From: Eustoma russellianum
Lineage: Eukaryota > Streptophyta > Magnoliopsida > Gentianales > Gentianaceae
DNA length: 64,000 nucleotides
Direction of reading: 5' to 3'
Assembly (NCBI GenBank): GCA_036186865.1
Contig: AP025047.1
Span: 24,479,056 to 24,543,055, forward strand
In this document: positions 21,459 to 33,439 of the stretch, in pieces
Layout of the letters: every line of letters begins with the position of its first letter
Position numbering within the stretch: position 1 is the stretch's first letter
Notes under the pieces: model-generated
Database searches by the model: none
What the model was told of the DNA's origin: nothing
The model's input: the letters and a program-made list of their open reading frames with translations, nothing else
Position numbers and translations under genes: made by a program

Positions 21459-21594
21459 AGAATATGAAGTTTCATAGTTCAAGATTTCATCCTCTCAAGT
21501 TCCACTATTTTGAGAGGGTTGTCACGAAAAATATGTTCCACTTTGTCTCTCAAGTGGTCATGTGTGAATTATTTTTTTTTATAAGAAAAAGCTT

Positions 21595-22548
21595 TGATGA
21601 ACCAAAAAATACAACCTGTTAGTCAACAACAACCAACGGTAGGATATGGGCATAGTCCCGCAGGTCGGCACAAAGCTCGGCAAGGTCATGTATTTACAAA
21701 TGATTCATCTCAGCTCGGCCTCAGCTCCATCTCGGCCAAACGGCCACAGCGCACCTCGGCCCAAAGGCCACATCTCGGCCAAACGGCCATAGTGCACCTC
21801 GGCCCAAAGGCCACATCTCGGCTTCAGCTCCATCTCGGCCAAACGGCCACAGTGCACCTCGGCCCAAAGGCCACATCTCGGTCTGAGCTCCATCTCGGCC
21901 GACGATCGCAGGCCACGCTTGTGATGTCAACTGCGATCATCATGATAGGCCGACATATGCTCTCTAAAGTCGGCCACTTACGTCTCAGCAAGCCGAGCCC
22001 ACGGCCCAGGCCAACGGGCTCTTCTAATTATCTATGGAAGGCTTAGCCTCGGCTCCAGAAGTTTACCCTGGGTAATTCTATTAGGTGAAACTCCTAGCCA
22101 GGTGTCCCAAGTTAGCTTACTCAGCTCAGCACAGGTGCCACTTGGCGAGCATGCAAGAGTAAGAGTCATCCTTGTGACCTCCTTGAATGTCACGATTTAT
22201 GGACTCTGCCCATGCATTGGCCCAGGCAGCCATATAAAAGGCAAAAAACAGGAGAGAGAAGGGCAAGTGAAAACTGACTAATTACAACTTTAACTCATCT
22301 TCCCCACGGTGAAAACATCCAGGTTTACCAGAAAACCTCCTATATACAAACTATTACCAGTATGTAAACCTCTCCATAAATGGCCTCCACTGACTTGGGC
22401 GTCGGAGGGTATTACCCGGGGCCATAGATCCCGGGTCCTCTGACCTTGTTCCATGTGCAGGTCGGCTGACAGTCCACTGTAGACAACTGACGGAGAGTTA
22501 ACGGCGTAACCCCCCACATATTACTAGGTGATAGATCTAACATCATCA
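21595..22548 (+). repeat. 5' LTR of element E (954 bp)
   Basis: Contains GC-rich tandem units built from CGGCCAAACGGCC and GGCCCAAAGGCC inverted repeats (about 21717-21900), one unit more than the right LTR, and a TATA box at 22233. Confidence 0.95.
22233..22240 (+). promoter_or_regulatory. TATA box of E 5' LTR
   Basis: TATAAAAG, conserved at 32303-32310 in the other LTR. Transcription would start roughly 30 nt downstream. Confidence 0.65.
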
Positions 22549-22550
22549 AA

Positions 22551-22567
22551 TTGGCGCTAGAGGAAGG
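22551..22567 (+). other. Primer binding site (E)
   Basis: TTGGCGCTAGAGGAAGG follows the LTR by two bases. It is not the initiator-Met type used by the other elements; TGGCGC starts are typical of Tat and Athila elements. The tRNA is not identified. Confidence 0.6.
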
Positions 22568-22647
22568 ATCCCGACCTTCGACATACAAGTTGTCGTAGGT
22601 ACACTGTTAAAGTTTTAGTTGTGATGGGAAGAGCTCCATGAGAAGGA

Positions 22648-23970
22648 TTGGGGGAGTCCTCTAATCCTCATCGTCGCAGAGATACTCATTCTGGTCATCC
22701 TGGACAGGATTCCAGAGGGCCTAAACTTGGTACGAAAAGGGCACTAGCAGTGACGGTTGATGAGCGGAATAAGGCCATGAAGTATGGGGCTGAGAACTTA
22801 GAAGTGTTTGAGGCCGTGGTGGAGCGGCTCAAGGGAAAACGCTCTGAGGCTGAGGACATGGACAAAGATCTCTTCCCTTTCAATCCAAAGGAAATGACTC
22901 AGCAGCAATCCTCTCATGGCCCCCAAGGGCTCATGGCAGACGCCAGATGGGGTAGGGTTAGAGCCCCGACTGTGGAGTCAGTGCCTTTGCCTAGGCAGCG
23001 CCTTGGCATAATGCCTCAATCCTTTAAAAGTGTGAGGCAAGAGGTCGAGGATTGACCCAGACCGAGGAGCCATCCTGGAGAACCTAAGCTAGAGTATATG
23101 AGGGTAATCCAAGAGAGTCCATTTTCGTGGGACATTGCGGAGTACTTGGCACCAGACAACTTTAAGGTGCCTAAGATGGATACTTACGATGGAACCTCAG
23201 ATCCCACTGATCATCTCTTTCAATTTCAGACAGCTATGAGTTTGAAAAATATCCCTGATCCGCTACGATGCAAAACGTGTCCTATGTACTTATGGGAAAA
23301 AGCCAGGAGATGGTTTCAGGAGCCCCCCCCACAATCAGTGGAGTCCTTTAGACAACTGGCGCAAAAATTCAAATCTCAATTTGTATCTGGTGAGCCTTTT
23401 ATTAAAAATTCCTCACACTTAATGACCTTGAGACAGGGTCCCAAGGAATCAGTGTTGAAATACATGCAACGCTTTTCAGATGAATCACTGCAGGTCAATG
23501 ACCGAAATGAAGGGATAAAAGCAGCCGCCTTCATCAATGGCCTCCGAGCAGGCCGCCTCTTCTCCCAGCTGGCCGAAGAAGGGCCTACCACGTTAAGGGA
23601 ATGCTTGGAGAAGGCCCACCAGTTTACCCGAGGTGAAGAGGCAAATCGATTGAAGAAAGAAGCTGTGTAGAGTTCTCGGCAAGAAGCCCGTTCCAGCTTA
23701 AAGGGGGACCGACGTGAGGGAAAAGACCAGGATCGACGCAGTGCGTTTGATTGCTTAGGTGGCCGAGGTAAACGAGGCAGGGAAGGTCTGCCCCTTTTAG
23801 CCTCCAAAGAGAGAATCTTGACTGTGATGGAGAAATACGGACTGACGACGGACCCTAAACCCCTGTCAGGTCCCAGAGATAAGAGGGATCCTAAGTTGTA
23901 TTGTCGCTATCATCGGGATGTCGACCACAACACAGAGGATTGCCGGTAGTTAGCTCAAGCAATTCGAAAG
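22648..23970 (+). pseudogene. Gag of element E (broken)
   Basis: A single frame interrupted by TGA at 23053-23055, TAG at 23668-23670 and TAG at 23947-23949. The gag core is recognisable from YDGTSDPTDHLFQF through KARRWFQEPP and LMTLRQGPKESVLKYMQRF. The CX2HX5HX4C knuckle of Tat elements is seen at YCRYHRDVDHNTEDC, about 23899-23945. No good ATG was found; the open stretch begins at a TTG, so the start is uncertain or destroyed. It cannot make Gag now. Confidence 0.85.
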
Positions 23971-26900
23971 TTGATTGAGCAAGGGCATCTGAAGCAGTTT
24001 TATGATCCACGCTCACGCCTTCACAATTTCTTGGACTTTCGTGAAAGTCCTCAGAAAGATAAATGTCGACCTGAGACCCCACCTCGGCGTCCCAGGTCGG
24101 ACGATGACGAGGACCGAGGCAGACGTGAAGCTGCAGCGCAGCCTCAAGTCAATTCTGTTATATACACTATCGCAGGAGGGCCACCTCAAAAAGCCCCAGA
24201 ATATCCCAGTTCGTCGGGGACTCCATCTGGAACCCTCGCCAAGAAGAGGAGGTTAGCTCGAGAGTTGGTCTACGGACCAGAGGACATGATTCCGTTAGGC
24301 TCTAATAACACGGGTCTAGTAGTAAATTTGTGTATACACTTAGCTCCAGACAGCATTATGGAGATACGCAGGGTGTACGTGGATATTGGTAGTGCGGTAA
24401 ACGTGATGTACTACAGTGTCTACAAACAATTAGGATTGACAGATTCCTTATTGATGCCGGTCACCTCATCCTTGTACGGGTTCACTGGCACAGCAGTTAG
24501 GCCGGCTGGCCTGATTACTCTCAGCGTCAGCTTCGGAAAGCCGCCAGCGTATCGTTGTTTGTGGATGGATTTTATAGTGATCAAGGAGAGGTCGGCATAT
24601 AATATTTTGTTGGGCCGACCAGCCTTGGTGGCTTTGGAAGCATTAGTTTCCCCTTTACATGTTAGCATGAAATTTCCCACTCCAGCGGGGGTGGTTACAC
24701 TTCAAGGGGATATTCAAGCAGCACAGAGCTGTTATGCCGTGGCCGCTATGGGGAGTGGGACCGTCCAGCAGGTCAACCTGAATGACCTGATTCCCCCAGC
24801 TGAGGAACGCCTGCACTCAGATGATGCGGTGCAGGAGTTCATCCTAGATCCATTTCGGCCAGACAACACCATAAAGATTGGAACGTGGATGCCTGCCGAG
24901 ACGTTGGCTCAGCTCCAAAGTTTATTGAGGGAGTTCGCAGTGATTTTTGCATGGACAGTGGAGGACATGCCTGGGATCCCAAATGCCTTAGCCGAGCATC
25001 GGCTTAATGTTGATCCTCAGATAAGGCCCATTAAGTAGAAGAAGAGGAATTTCGCTCCTGAAAGAAATAAGATGATAGCAGAGGAGGTCAAAAAACTCCT
25101 TGCAGCAAAGTTTATTGTAGAGGTCCTGTATCCGGTATGGTTGGCCAACCCCGTCGTGGTTCCCAAACCCGACAAGACATGGAGAATGTGCGTTGATTAT
25201 ACTGACCTAAATAAGGCATGCCCGAAAGGCTGTTACCCCTTATCAAAAATTGACAGGTTGGTAGACTCTACTTTGGGTTATAAGGTCTTTGATTTTCTTG
25301 ATGCCTTCAAAGGCCACCACCAGATCATGATGACAAAGTAGGATCAAGAGAAGACCTCCTTTATTACAGAGTCAGGTACTTACTGTTATGTTAGCATGCC
25401 CTTTGGACTAAAAAATGCTAGAGCTACGTACCAGCACTTAGTCAACTCCCTGTTCCGAGAACAGATTGGCCGAATTATGGAGGTGTATATAGATGATATG
25501 CTCATCAAGAGCAGGTCTCTTGGTCAGTATATTCAGAATCTGCGGGAGATATTTGTCATTTTGAAGGACGCACACATGAGATTGAATCCGAAGAAGTGTA
25601 CTTTCAGAGTACGCACAGGGAAATTTCTCGGATACATGGTCTCTAAGGAGGGTGTGCAAGCTAACCCGACCAAGGTTGAGGCCTTAAAGGATATGCACCC
25701 ACCTCGGAACGTTAAAGAGGTTCAAAGATTGACAGGCAGGATTGCCGCCTTAAGCAGATTTCTGTCTAGATCCGCTGAAAGATCACTTCCTTTCTTCCAG
25801 ATTTTGAAGAAACAAACCGCTTTCCTCTGGGATGACCAGTGCGAGAAGGCATTTGATGATTTGAAAGCACACTTGGCCGAGGTGCCAATGCTGACATCCC
25901 CTCTTCCTAGGGAGGTCTTGTACGTTTACTTGTCAACTTGCCATGAGGCAGTAAGTGCAATTTTGCTCAGGGAGTAGGACACCATGCAGAGACCCATATA
26001 TTTTGCCAGTAAGATTCTGCATGGGGCCGAAGTGCGTTATCCCAATGCAGAAAAAATAATCTTAGCACTGATAGTGGCAGCAAGGAAATTCCGACCTTAT
26101 CTCCAAGTCCATCCTATAATAGTGGTGACAGACCAGCCTTTGAAGAAAATCTTGTCCCGGCCGGACATATCTGGCCGAGCTGCTAAGTGGGCTATGGAGC
26201 TTGCTGAGTATGATATTGAGTATAAACCACGCACTTCCATCAAGGCTCAAGCTTTGGCAGACTTCTTGGCCAAAGGGATATCTGTCGAGGAAGACCATCC
26301 TCCAACACAGGGTTGGATCTTATATGTAGACGGGTCTTCTTCAAAAGAGGGAAGTGGAGCAGGTCTCCTAATAATCAATCCAAGCGAGAAAGAGTTGGAA
26401 TATGCTCTGCGCTTCAGTTTTGAAGCCACTAACAATGAGGCCGAGTATGAAGCTTTGATAGCAGGACTGAGTCTTGCCCGAAAACTAGGGGCTTGAAAAA
26501 TAATTGCCCGAAGTGTCTCGTAGTTGATAGTCGCTCAAATTAATGGAGATTATGAAGCCAAGGAGGACAATATGAAGCGATACTTGGCCAGGGTACAACA
26601 TTTGAGTGGAATGTTTGATCACTTTATGGTGGAACACATCCCCAAGTCGGCCAACAAACGGGCCGACGCACTATCCCGGCTGGCCTCGTCCACCTCGGCT
26701 ACGATAGGAAAAAAGATTGTTGTGGAATTAGTAAAGCATCGTGCTTTCGATGGTAACAAAGTATTGCAGCAATACTACCACAACACTTGGATGGATGAAA
26801 TAGTTATCTATTTGCAACATCAAACCCAGCCGAAGGATAAATCTCAAGCTCGGCGTCTTCGCCTAAAAGCTTCCAGGTACGCTCTCTTTAATGATCAGCT

Positions 26901-27985
26901 GTATAGAAAGTCTTTTTCACAGCCTTGGCTGCGTTGCGTACCTGAAGACGAGGGAGATTATATCCTCCAAGAATTGCACATGGGAATATGCAGAAGTCAT
27001 TCTGGCACACGTTCTTTAGCCCGTAAATGCTATTTAGCTGGCTACTATTGGCCTACCATTCGCAAGGATGCAGAAGAGCTTGTCAGAAATTGCCGATCTT
27101 GTCAAACTCATGCACCAATATCCCATTTGCCGAGCCAAGAGTTAGCTGTTATTTCTAGCCCGTGGCCATTTGTGCAATGGGGAATGGACTTGGTAGGGCC
27201 TCTGCCCGGGCTCTTGGTTCAGTGAGATTCTTGCTGGTAGCCATCGATTACTTCACCAAATGGATCGAGGCTGAACCCTTAGCCACCATAACTGGAGCAC
27301 AAGTAAATAAGTTCTTGTGGAAAAATATTATCTGCCGCTTCGGCATACCACAGGTTTTAATTTCAGATAACGGAAGGCAGTTTGCTGAAGATCCTGTGAA
27401 AAGCTGGTGCACTGATCTGCATATCAAGCAACACTTCACTTCAGTGGCTCATCCTCAAGCAAACGGCCAAGTAGAACTTGCTAACAGGATCATTAAAGAT
27501 GGTCTCAAAAAGCGTCTAGATAAGGCAGGGACCAGTTGGGTGGATGAGCTGCCCAGTGTTCTATGGGCCTACCGCACTACACCATCCACCTTCACAAAAG
27601 AAACTCCTTTTTCTCTGGTCTATGGCACAGAAACCCTTATTCCTGCAGAGATCAGTTCTTCATCAGCCCGGGTAGATTATTACTCTACCTCAGGCAATAA
27701 CCAAGAACTGCGGTTAAACTTGGACGAGCTTGAGGAAAAAAAGACAGAGCTCACATCCGTATGGCACAGTACAAAAACTTGGTTTCCCAATATTACAACT
27801 CTCGCGTGCGTCCGAGATCTTATCGAGTGGGAGACCTAGTGATGCGCAATAATGAAGTCAGTCATGCAATCCCAGTAGGTGCTTTTAACCCTAAGTGGGA
27901 GGGTCCTTACCGGATAGTTGAAGTATATTCGGCTGGAGCATACAAATTACAAACTTTAGAAGGCCGAACTCTCCCCCGGACTTAA
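23971..27985 (+). pseudogene. Pol of element E: PR, RT, RNase H, second RNase H, IN (broken)
   Basis: In order: protease with VDIGSAVNVM, where the active-site DTG/DSG reads DIG; RT (MCVDYTDLNKACPK, MPFGLKNARATY, catalytic VYIDDMLI intact); RT-linked RNase H; an archaeal-type RNase H (ILYVDGSSSKEGSGAG, NNEAEYEALIAGL); integrase with zinc finger (GICRSHSGTRSLARK to CRSCQ) and DDE core (ISDNGRQF, HPQANGQVELANR). Stops at about 25036, 25339, 25975, 26494 and 26521, and frameshifts near 27210 and 27755, break it. Several stops fit C-to-T or G-to-A changes. No product is expected. Confidence 0.92.
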
Positions 27986-28124
27986 CACTCTTCTCATCTT
28001 CGGCTCTTACATCAGTGATGTAATTCTCTTGTATATATCAAAATGTTTTGAGCCTGTTTCTATCGTCAGTGCCATATTGGAAGATGTCTGAGAAAATCTC
28101 GAGCACTATGAAATGGATTCTTGT

Positions 28125-28330
28125 AAGACCTCGGCAGGTCCGAGGCAAAAGCCCGCTAAAGGGTAGAACAAGACCTCGGCAGGTCCGAGGCAAAAGCCCG
28201 CTAAAGGGTAGAACAAGACCTCGGCAGGTCCGAGGCAAAAGCCCGCTAAAGGGTAGAACAAGACCTCGGCAGGTCCGAGATAAAAACCCATGAAAGAATG
28301 ATTTGCTAAACCTCAGCAGGTCTGAGGTAA
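28125..28330 (+). repeat. 45-bp tandem repeat in E 3' region
   Basis: Four units start at 28125, 28170, 28215 and 28260, with a diverged fifth near 28305. Each begins AAGACCTCGGCAGGTCCGAGG, a 6-bp stem hairpin, or a variant. In unit 5 the arms are CCTCAG/CTGAGG, so one pair changed on both sides. A tandem repeat after pol is typical of Retand-like elements. Confidence 0.9.
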
Positions 28331-29408
28331 AAACCCACCAGAGGGTAAACTTGTATAAAAAAGCTTTAAAAATCCTCTTAACATAAAGAGGTCGAGGTAA
28401 AACAGAACAATGTACATACACCTCATTTGACCTAGCAGAGCTAGATAAAATTGCGCAGAAAGGCAATGTTACAAATTCAAGACTTAGGATTATAATTATC
28501 GTCCAAGTCAAAGCTTGATTTAAGCAATGCAGAGTTCATTCTTAGTTTATTCATGAATCAGCTCAGCAAAATAACATGCTTATTTTATAGCTTGGGGACT
28601 TAGTTTATTCTCAATGAAATTGATCAAGTTTAACAAGGCCGACATGGGAACTCGGCAACAATAAGTTTGAAGAACAAACTTGATGAAAATGCTGAAAGCA
28701 GAAGAGAAGAAAGAGTTGTAAACTACAAAACGCAGATTTTTCATTGATGAAGAATTTAAGTACAGAATACAACTGATGTCTGCTCAGCTAATGATTACAA
28801 AGAGAAGCCTAAGCCTAATCGTCTTCTTCCCTCAAGTCAGCTCCATCTACGAACTTTTGGAATTGATCTTCAAACTCTTGGGAAGCACTGGGATTGTACA
28901 GCTCAGCCAGGCGTGGATCCTCTTTGTTTAGATCTGGATAAACATCTGAGCAGACATCAATGGCTTCTCTTCGGCCGACCTCCATAGCTGAGCTCTGCAG
29001 AAGGATCATGTTTTCCTCAAAAAACTTGGATTTCTTGAAGTCCACAATCATTTTGAACTCAGCTTCAATTAGTTGGTGACGCAGTAAGCCCAGTTGCTCT
29101 TCATAAGCTTTGATCTTCTGCATCAGCTCAGCATTTTGTTTTTTCAGAAACTCATTCTCATTCAGAGTTTGAGTGGATGTCAGCTCCAAGTCAGCTACTT
29201 TGTGCCCCAACTCATCCACCTTTGAGTTGGAGGTGGCCAGCTTCATCTCAACATCTTCAGCCCTATGCTGGAGTTGGGAAACATTGGCCCGCAGAGTTGT
29301 GTTTTCTTGAGCCAGTTCTGCTCTCTTTAGCTCGTTTTCCTCAAGTTCTTTATTTTTGACTTCGAGCTCTTCAAAAAATTCTTCACTTCGGGTCAGAATT
29401 TCCAACTC

Positions 29409-29494
29409 CTGAGCTCAAACTTGCAAGAGAGGCAGAGTAAGAAAAATTAAGTGGTAAAAAGCAAATAAGGCACTCAAGAAAAGTCTTTACTTAC
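29409..29494 (-). other. Antisense-gene intron 3 (86 nt)
   Basis: TTTG|GTAAGT donor and GAGCTCAG acceptor; an alternative AG lies 14 nt upstream (CTTGCAAG). Phase 0 with the chosen acceptor. Confidence 0.6.
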
Positions 29495-29880
29495 CAAAGC
29501 AATGTTTGATTGAAAGATGTTTTTCAGCTTGCCCCAAATAGTCGCCCTAAACTTCTGGTGACCAAAGGGCAAAACAGCCACCTTGTTTAATTTTCTGGCT
29601 ATGGAGGGGTTCAGAGCTGAATCACCCTCTGAAAACCCGATAAGAATTGGGTCATAAAATTCATTTGGCTGAGGCAGGTTTTCCTCAGCCGGCTCAGCAA
29701 CAACCATCTCTGAAGGCTGAGATGGCCCTGGATCTCAGTTGCTGGAGCCTTCACCCCTTTGTCTCTTTCTGGGGCGAAGGTTTGAGCCTTCAATAGCCTC
29801 TACCGAAGGCTCTGGCTTAGCAAAAGCCTGAGGCTGGATCTCGGCCTCAGGCTCATCATCCAAAATTTCGATTGGCAGAG

Positions 29881-29958
29881 CTGCAAAGAAGCAAAATGGG
29901 TCAAGATAAAAAAAATCTCAACACTTAGAAAATTTTTGAAGTTGAGGAAAATTCTTAC
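29881..29958 (-). other. Antisense-gene intron 2 (78 nt)
   Basis: ACAG|GTAAGA donor and TTGCTTCTTTGCAG acceptor, both close to plant consensus. Phase 1. Confidence 0.75.
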
Positions 29959-30135
29959 CTGTTTCAGGCTCTGCTGGCTCGGGCTCAGCAGAAGCAGCAG
30001 TTGGAACTGGGGGCAGAGTTGAGGTAGAAGCTCCCCCAGAACAAAGGGTGACCATTCTTCTTTCCTTACGGGCCCTCTTCCTGGCCGCTGCCTAAGCCAT
30101 TTTGCTAGAACGGGAAGAACATCCAGCCATTGCAC

Positions 30136-30207
30136 CTGCATTAGGGATCAGACAGTTAAACACAGAAAGAAGGAAGGGTTGTTGGAAAGAAATACAACAA
30201 TATCAAC
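30136..30207 (-). other. Antisense-gene intron 1 (72 nt)
   Basis: GTCCGAG|GTTGAT at the donor, CCTAATGCAG at the acceptor with CCCTAAT close upstream. Phase 1. Confidence 0.65.
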
Positions 30208-31335
30208 CTCGGACAATGATTAAGTTGTCTGGGGAGAGTGGCAAGTAGTTATCGCCAACAGCCGAGTGGTCCAGGTCGGCCGCTATCCAGATCTCAGAAT
30301 CTACCTTCTGCCAGTCAATGACTATGGAAAGTGTTCGAATTCTGTCTGCTTCATCGCAGTAGTCTTGGCCTGGCCTCGTGTGCTCGGCAGCTCAGATTTC
30401 TTGAGATAGAAAAATTTCCCTTTCCATCTCTTGTTGGAAGAGGGAATATTAAGGGCAAAAGGGAAATTTGTGTTAGACGCTCGCTTGCTGAAATAATACC
30501 AGCTATGCGAGGCCCGACATACAAAAAGAGCTAGGAAAATAGTAGCATTAAAAGGGAGTTCAGCTATTCTAAGGAAAAGAAGATAACAAAGAATGAGTTT
30601 AAGGCCGTTAGGCTGGATTTGAGGAAGCCTGAGTCCATAAGCCCGCATAATACGGACAAGTGGCTCAGGAACAGGAAGGTTGAAACCTGACTTGAAGTAG
30701 TACTCGTAGACTGCTTCATAATCCCTAGGGGGATCATAAGCAGTCTGACCAGGCAAGGGGAGGATCAGGCTAAACTGGGTTTTATCAATTTTATGAAATT
30801 TGCAAATCCTGTCCAGGTCGGCCTCAAACAGGGTAGAGAAAGACTCCTGGACAAGGGGAGAGGGTAGACCTCTCTCAATTACCCTTGAAAACAGAGATGG
30901 GTCCCTTAGTGGGGCAGGGGGATCAAAAGATACCGGGGCAGGAGCGATCCCTGCTTGCTCCGGCGAAGAACCGACCACGGTGAGGGCTCTGCTAAACTGA
31001 GCAGAGTTACCGGTAGTCTAACGCAAATTACCGATGGAAAGATCATCAGCAGAGGTTGACCTACCAGACAGAGCTGGAGAGCTGACGTTCTCTCCACCAC
31101 TGGCGGCGTAAGAACCACCCTCAGAAAAATTTTGCGAATCATGGGAAGATGAAGACATAATGAAGAATTGAAGAAGAAGATTTACAGAAGACTTTAGAGG
31201 AAGGAGGAGGAAGACTGGAGGAAGGCTGAGCAAAATCTGAGTCGTCGGAATTTGAAAGGGTTGCCAGAGGAATAAGCAGAACGCTGGAGCAGAAAGAAAG
31301 AGTGAATAAAAGTTTCAGATGACCTTGGAAGGATC

Positions 31336-31343
31336 TATTTATA
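31336..31343 (-). promoter_or_regulatory. TATA box for the antisense gene
   Basis: TATAAATA on the minus strand, about 180 nt before the antisense ATG at 31158 and outside the 3' LTR, so the antisense gene has its own promoter candidate. Confidence 0.5.
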
Positions 31344-31693
31344 AGGTTTCATCTCGGCAGCCCAAAGGTCATCTTGGTATGATCGTCCTCGATCCCTGAA
31401 ACGGCCAAATTCGGAAGGCTGCGTAACTGATGCTTCGTGCTCTGCGCAAACAGTAAATGCGTAAAACAGACCAGTCAGAGACAGACACGTGCTAAAAAGA
31501 CGGTGTAATTATGACTCTGATTAGTTCGGTCTGATCAGCTCAGCCAAACACGCCATCAACGCTTCGTACTCTGTGCAACCGGTAAATGTGTAGAGCAGTC
31601 TAATCAGAGGTTGACACGTCATCATTGAAAGGACGACTCATTAAAGATCCTGAATCGATTAGTTTTCCCTCTCAGGTCAGCTCAGCCAAACTA

Positions 31694-31706
31694 ATCTGGG
31701 GGCAAG
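31694..31706 (+). other. Polypurine tract (E)
   Basis: ATCTGGGGGCAAG directly before the 3' LTR. Confidence 0.75.
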
Positions 31707-32617
31707 TGATGAACCAAAAAATACCACCTGTTAGTCAACAACAGTCAACGGTAGGATATGGGCATAGTCCTGCAGGTCGGGACAAAGCTCGGCAAGGTCA
31801 TGTATTTACAAATGATTCATCTCAGCTCGGCCTCAGCTCCATCTCGGCCAAACGGCCACAGCACACCTCGGCCCAAAGGCCACATCTCGGCCTCAGCTCC
31901 ATCTCGGCCAAACGGCCACAGCGCACCTCGGCCCAAAGGCCACATCTCGGCCTCAGCTCCATCTCGGCCGACGATTGTAGGCCACACTTGTGATGTCAAA
32001 TGCGATCATCATGATAGGCCGACCTATGCTCTCTAAAGTCAGCCACTTACGTCTCAGCAAGCCGACCCCACGGCCTAGGCCAACACGGGCACTTCTGATT
32101 ATCTATGGAAGGCTTAGCCTCGGCTCCAGAAGTTTACCCTGGGTAATTCTACCAGGTGAAACTCCTAGCCAGGTGTTCCAAGCCAGCTTACTCAGCTCAT
32201 CACAGTGCCACTTGGAGAGCATGCAAGAGTAAGAGTCATCCTTGTGACCTCCTTGCATGTCACGATTTCTGGACTCTGCCCATGCATTGGCCCAGGCAGC
32301 CATATAAAAGGAAAAAAACATGAGAGAGAAGGGCAAGTGAAAACTGACTAATTACAACTTTAACTCATCTTTCCCACAGTGAAAACAACCACGTTTACCA
32401 GAAAACCTTCTATATACAAACTATTACCAGTATATAAACCTCTCCATAAATGGCCTCCACTGACTTGGGCGTCGGAGGGTATTACCCAGGGCCATAGATC
32501 CCAGATCCTCTGACCTTGTTCCTTGTGCAGGTCGGCTGACAGTCCACTGCAGACAACTGACGGAGAGTTAATGACGTAACCCCCACATATTACTTGGTGA
32601 TAGATCTGACATCATGA
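31707..32617 (+). repeat. 3' LTR of element E (911 bp)
   Basis: Colinear with the left LTR, with fewer internal GGCC units and an altered terminal dinucleotide (GA for CA). Confidence 0.95.
32303..32310 (+). promoter_or_regulatory. TATA box of E 3' LTR
   Basis: Same TATAAAAG in the right LTR; it would fire outward into 32618 onward. Confidence 0.55.
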
Positions 32618-32622
32618 AGCTT

Positions 32623-32912
32623 AATATAGATTTTAGGTTTTAGTTACAGTTTAGCTTTCTTTATTTAAAATTTACCCGCTCCGGAAGATACTTAAATGGC
32701 CGATCAATCCGTATAAGAATATTATAAAGATAATAGACATTTGATGAATATTGATTTATAGTAGAAGTGTTGAACATAAGTTATGAGACGAAAGGTGTAA
32801 TTCATAAATAGCATGCTTTGTGGAATTATGTGGACTATGTGATGCATGAGAACATTTGTTAAGAAAATAGACAAGATATTTATTACACATTGCGTGTCAC
32901 TCTATTAATTTT
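32623..32912. other. Intergenic DNA between E and F
   Basis: 290 bp, AT-rich, nothing recognised. Confidence 0.8.
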
Positions 32913-33428
32913 TGTCAAAGTTCATCAATCAATACACCAAACAATCAAGCAATGAATTGAAATGACTCACAACATTGAAATACAAGCAGAGGAAATTGCA
33001 CCAGAAGCTACATAGCACGAAAAAACTGTCAAATTCTCATTGCATTTGCGATTAATGGGAGTACAGTGCATATAGCGAGTTGCAGCAGCTGAAATTCTGT
33101 TTCAGACTGCAAAATTACAATTTCGCCCTTACTTATTCAACTAACTGTTTACAACTACCAGAGACATTCTTGTCTTTTCACTCCTTTTAAACCTTTCCAG
33201 CGCATCATCTTCTTCCTCCTTCCTTTTCTGAACTTCTTCCACAATTTTTCCAGTTTGATCCATGCGCTAGACCTCACAATCTGCAGCTTCCACTACTCTA
33301 ATCTTCATTCACACGTTTGTTTTGGTGAATTAACTTCCTTTTGATCCTTCTTCAGTTGAATAACGCTTTTTGTTCTTGCTGCACCATTTACTTCAAGTTG
33401 CTGTGTTGTTGTACCAACTTCCTTAACA
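32913..33428 (-). repeat. 3' LTR of element F
   Basis: Starts TGTTAAGGAAG at 33428, preceded by the polypurine tract ATTGAGGGGGG (33429-33439); ends ACTTTGACA at 32913. Confidence 0.93.
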
Positions 33429-33439
33429 CCCCCCTCAAT

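Larger units (their letters stand above)
28815..31158 (-). pseudogene. Antisense multi-exon gene inside element E
   Basis: Four exons on the strand opposite gag-pol: 31158-30208, 30135-29959, 29880-29495 and 29408-28815. All three introns have GT-AG ends and join open frames (phases 1, 1 and 0). Exon 1 starts MSSSSHDSQN and holds a region resembling the plant 'putative gypsy type transposon' domain (PF04195), including GLRLPQIQPNG. Exon 2 is basic and Ser/Pro-rich; exon 3 has RPRKRQR, a likely nuclear signal; exon 4 is a 190-residue coiled coil ending FVDGADLREEDD. Breaks: TAG 31018-31020, a frameshift near 30370, TAG 30092-30094 and TGA 29735-29737. Antisense ORFs are known in this clade; function is unknown. 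Introns persist because the sense genomic RNA cannot splice them. Confidence 0.75.
21595..32617 (+). mobile_element. Element E: complete Tat/Retand-like Ty3/gypsy element
   Basis: LTRs starting TGATGAACC and ending CATCATCA (GA in the right copy) enclose a PBS, a broken gag-pol with two RNase H domains, a 45-bp tandem repeat, a spliced antisense gene and a PPT. A perfect 5-bp duplication AGCTT lies at 21590-21594 and 32618-32622. A second, archaeal-type RNase H after the RT-linked one is the hallmark of the Tat clade. A 3' tandem repeat and an antisense ORF are both known from Retand-like members; assignment to that group is by these features. Confidence 0.95.

Noticed and set aside
21594..22046. 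150-residue open frame in the 5' LTR of E, and similar frames near 31625-32036
   Set aside because: It lies in GC-rich LTR tandem repeats, is not shared as a frame between the two LTRs, and reads as low-complexity sequence.
28048..28293. Repetitive plus-strand protein with a 15-residue repeat
   Set aside because: Unit length 45 bp keeps any frame open; it is explained by the tandem repeat.
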